This document shows positions 62,039 to 64,000 of a DNA stretch of 64,000 nt, one piece after another; position 1 is the first letter of the stretch; the number at the start of each line of letters is the position of its first letter. This DNA comes from Clostridia bacterium (lineage in GTDB: Bacteria > Bacillota > Clostridia > RGIG6154), in contig JAFQQW010000013.1 of assembly GCA_017410375.1 (NCBI GenBank), positions 1 through 64,000 of the forward strand, written 5' to 3'. Under the pieces are notes generated by a model, which was not told where the DNA came from, searched no databases, and saw only the letters and a program-made list of their open reading frames with translations. The position numbers were made by a program, and so were the translations under genes.

Positions 62039-64000
62039 CTATAACTTTTTCTTTGACATATCATCACGGATAATTAAGTATGCTGTCAATCTCAATATAA
62101 AATCCTGAACCTCTTCGTCCGAACAATATAGCAATCTGTCCCTCTTAAACACTCCAAGTTGCACTATATTATTTTCTATCAATTCACCGCATACAGAATC
62201 GACATAATCAATGGTATCCTGTGTTTTCTTTTGAGAGCGAACACCATTGTGAAAAATTCTGATATGTTCAGTTTCTTCTTTTATACAAACATCAAGCCTC
62301 ATCTCTAACCTTGCAATGGGAAGATTCGCCCTGTTAATTCCACAGATTAATGATGTATAACCACCACTTTTTTCACTTTTTGCCCATGTACCTAATACTG
62401 CATAATAGACAAGAAGTTCTTTTCCCTCTGTATCTTCAACAAGGAACTGTCTATATGTTCCTGGAAAGCTACCACCGGATGCATTCGTTACTTTAGTATC
62501 CACAAGACCATTATCTCGTTTTATCTTTATACCATATCCACTTATATTTTCAACTTTATTTTCCGTATCAAAAAAAGTCCAAAGTAAATTAAGTATATGC
62601 GGTGCGACATCATTTTTTGTATTTACACCTAAATACATTCCATCATTTCTGTATTGCTCAATTAATTTTTTCGAATTAATTTCTTTTATACTTGGTCGTT
62701 TCAGCTCGATTACACTAAAATTAGCAACAGGAAGCTCTCCATCTAACATTACCTTAAACTCAGGTATAGATAGAATTGCATCATATTTTCCTTCATTATT
62801 TCTTTGAAACACAAATGAATCTTTTCCGTTAGTAACACATAAGAATTTACTTTTCATTATGTTGTTGTATCCAAACAGTTGTCTGACAGGCTCTCCTTCT
62901 ATAGTAATTTGCGGAGCCTTACATTCGATAATGAGTAATGTGTCATTGCCATTTCTTACTGTAATATCAGCTCTTATGGTTGCGTTTTTTTCATAATGAG
63001 CCATCGAGTCCTCACTAGCAATATTTTTTTCTGGAATATGACACACATCTAACAAATATCGCAAAACTTGCTGTCTTATTGTTTCTTCAGGTGTAACGGG
63101 TATCCCCTTTTTTCTTATCGGATCATAATATTTTTTTCCGCCACTATACTTTACAACTTCAGGTAATGGCATAGTAGTAAATCCTAAATCAATTTTATGT
63201 TTCACGAATTTGTTTCCAGCTACCTCATCTCCGTTTATAATCAATGGTGCGGACTGCATTAAATAATCATAATCATACATCCAGTCTTCGAGAAAATGTC
63301 TATCCTTTATCAATTCCAATATGTTTTTCATTTCCATATGATAGCCGTCTATGAAATAACAAATAGCTAGTTTTGATAAATAAAAATCATCTTCTTTTAT
63401 ACTCTCAAATACTCTTAAATACAAATGCACTGCCTCTTTTGTCTTATAGCTGTCCATATAAGAATCTGCAAGCATAAGAATTGTATCAATATTATTTGGA
63501 TTTTTCTTGTATTCTTTTTCCCATATTGCAAGTGCTCTTTTATGCTGAAAATTCTCATCAAAAGATGTTGATACTTCTTGCAATTCTTCAAAAGTCTTCG
63601 CGTTTGCAAGTTTTTTATCTAACGCAGATGCGTCAAAGCTTACACAGTTTTCCTCACTACATATCTCTCTAATATAGTTATACACATCGTTGCTGGCATC
63701 AAAGGTGTAATCCTTTAAACTATAAAACCTATTTCTTTTATTCTTTGGAACAATATAAGCATCAGTAGCATCGCATATTATTTGCTTCCTACAATTAAGC
63801 CAATCATAGTTAACATGTTTTCTTAGCACCTCAGCATTTTTCATACATCCCACAACAACACATTTGTCTTTTGTTGTTTCTTGACAAATTAACACTGTTA
63901 CATCCTTAATTACTGTAATCAAAGGAGATACATCAAAATAATCTTCAAGACAAATATCCGAATTATCATTAGTTATATGTGTAGCATCAAAGTATGCTTT
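62039..64000 (-). CDS. TPR and PD-(D/E)XK nuclease-like protein, 5' end beyond the window
   Basis: At least 653 residues; the reading frame stays open to the right edge, so the true start is outside and the TTG at 63922 is not it. Residues near 135-205 of the visible part form helix pairs like TPR repeats (NPNNIDTILMLADSYMDS). The middle has NATIRADITVRNG followed by LLIIECKAP, the D...E-x-K core of the HSDR_N-type restriction endonuclease fold. The C-terminal 200 residues are not recognised. No helicase or methylase motif is seen. Base composition is AT-rich relative to the neighbours. It resembles stand-alone Type I restriction N-terminal-domain proteins found in accessory regions; a defence role is inference. 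Confidence 0.75.
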   Translation of the reverse strand, partial: KAYFDATHITNDNSDICLEDYFDVSPLITVIKDVTVLICQETTKDKCVVVGCMKNAEVLRKHVNYDWLNCRKQIICDATDAYIVPKNKRNRFYSLKDYTFDASNDVYNYIREICSEENCVSFDASALDKKLANAKTFEELQEVSTSFDENFQHKRALAIWEKEYKKNPNNIDTILMLADSYMDSYKTKEAVHLYLRVFESIKEDDFYLSKLAICYFIDGYHMEMKNILELIKDRHFLEDWMYDYDYLMQSAPLIINGDEVAGNKFVKHKIDLGFTTMPLPEVVKYSGGKKYYDPIRKKGIPVTPEETIRQQVLRYLLDVCHIPEKNIASEDSMAHYEKNATIRADITVRNGNDTLLIIECKAPQITIEGEPVRQLFGYNNIMKSKFLCVTNGKDSFVFQRNNEGKYDAILSIPEFKVMLDGELPVANFSVIELKRPSIKEINSKKLIEQYRNDGMYLGVNTKNDVAPHILNLLWTFFDTENKVENISGYGIKIKRDNGLVDTKVTNASGGSFPGTYRQFLVEDTEGKELLVYYAVLGTWAKSEKSGGYTSLICGINRANLPIARLEMRLDVCIKEETEHIRIFHNGVRSQKKTQDTIDYVDSVCGELIENNIVQLGVFKRDRLLYCSDEEVQDFILRLTAYLIIRDDMSKKKL

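Noticed and set aside
63860-63922. TTG at 63922 as the start of the nuclease-like gene
   Set aside because: The frame is open for 26 more codons up to the edge of the window and no ribosome binding site precedes the TTG, so the gene must begin outside the window.

Overview
The window reads as a chromosome segment from a spore-forming, strictly anaerobic member of the Clostridia (Bacillota), most likely an uncultured gut or herbivore-associated lineage. The evidence is a complete spoIIA operon (spoIIAA-spoIIAB-sigF), a spoIIE gene, a soluble trimeric-type [FeFe] hydrogenase, strong AGGAGG-type ribosome binding sites, many TTGACA/TATAAT promoters, an SLH-domain surface protein and pectin/rhamnose-type glycan enzymes. 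Most genes lie on the minus strand; only three clear genes are on the plus strand (a propeller-like protein at 19276, a class A penicillin-binding protein at 41591, a DUF2007-like membrane protein at 53827).

Layout. 0.2-4 kb: a large SLH surface protein and ribosomal protein L31. 4-12.5 kb: an NAD(P)-linked [FeFe] hydrogenase operon (hndA, a GHKL ATPase, hndB, hndC, hndD), directly preceded by a second operon (DRTGG, anti-sigma-like ATPase, sensor-type [FeFe]-hydrogenase homologue, second DRTGG, PHP phosphoesterase) that looks like a redox or H2 signalling module. 12.5-20 kb: a GH28-like protein, metK, a small membrane exporter family, spoIIE, and a divergent pair of unknown genes. 20-26 kb: cyclophilin, a PHP/metallophosphoesterase protein, SGNH and alpha/beta hydrolases, a GH28-like gene broken by a one-base frameshift, and a TIM-barrel isomerase. 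26-30 kb: cinA, thiI and a cysteine desulfurase. 30-35.5 kb: the spoIIA operon running directly into a sialate-O-acetylesterase-like gene and a GH78 rhamnosidase-like gene. 35.5-41.5 kb: valS, pgsA, a small DUF2007-like gene, a methyltransferase and nagA. 41.6-46.4 kb: PBP1A, queA, a SpoIID/LytB protein. 46.5-52.5 kb: a long housekeeping operon (pncB, nusB, xseA, xseB, ispA, cobO, DUF624, TudS-like). 52.5-60 kb: rsmE, HAD phosphatase, a papain-like hydrolase, gpsA, plsY, der and a DUF512 radical-SAM protein. 60-61.6 kb: an AllA-like protein and an aldo/keto reductase. 61.7-62 kb: an unusual array of 9-base modules separated by different perfect palindromes. 62-64 kb: the 3' part of a gene for a TPR plus PD-(D/E)XK protein that runs off the right edge.

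How it fits together. The hydrogenase operon should reoxidise NAD(P)H and ferredoxin by H2 release during fermentation, and the neighbouring module probably senses H2 or redox state and passes it on through ATPase/DRTGG partners. The glycan enzymes point to use of pectin or rhamnogalacturonan side chains. The rest is housekeeping. The observations most worth following are the palindrome-spaced array beside a defence-like nuclease gene, the sensor-hydrogenase module, the spoIIA-glycosidase operon and the frameshifted GH28 gene. No rRNA, tRNA, CRISPR array, IS element or riboswitch was recognised.
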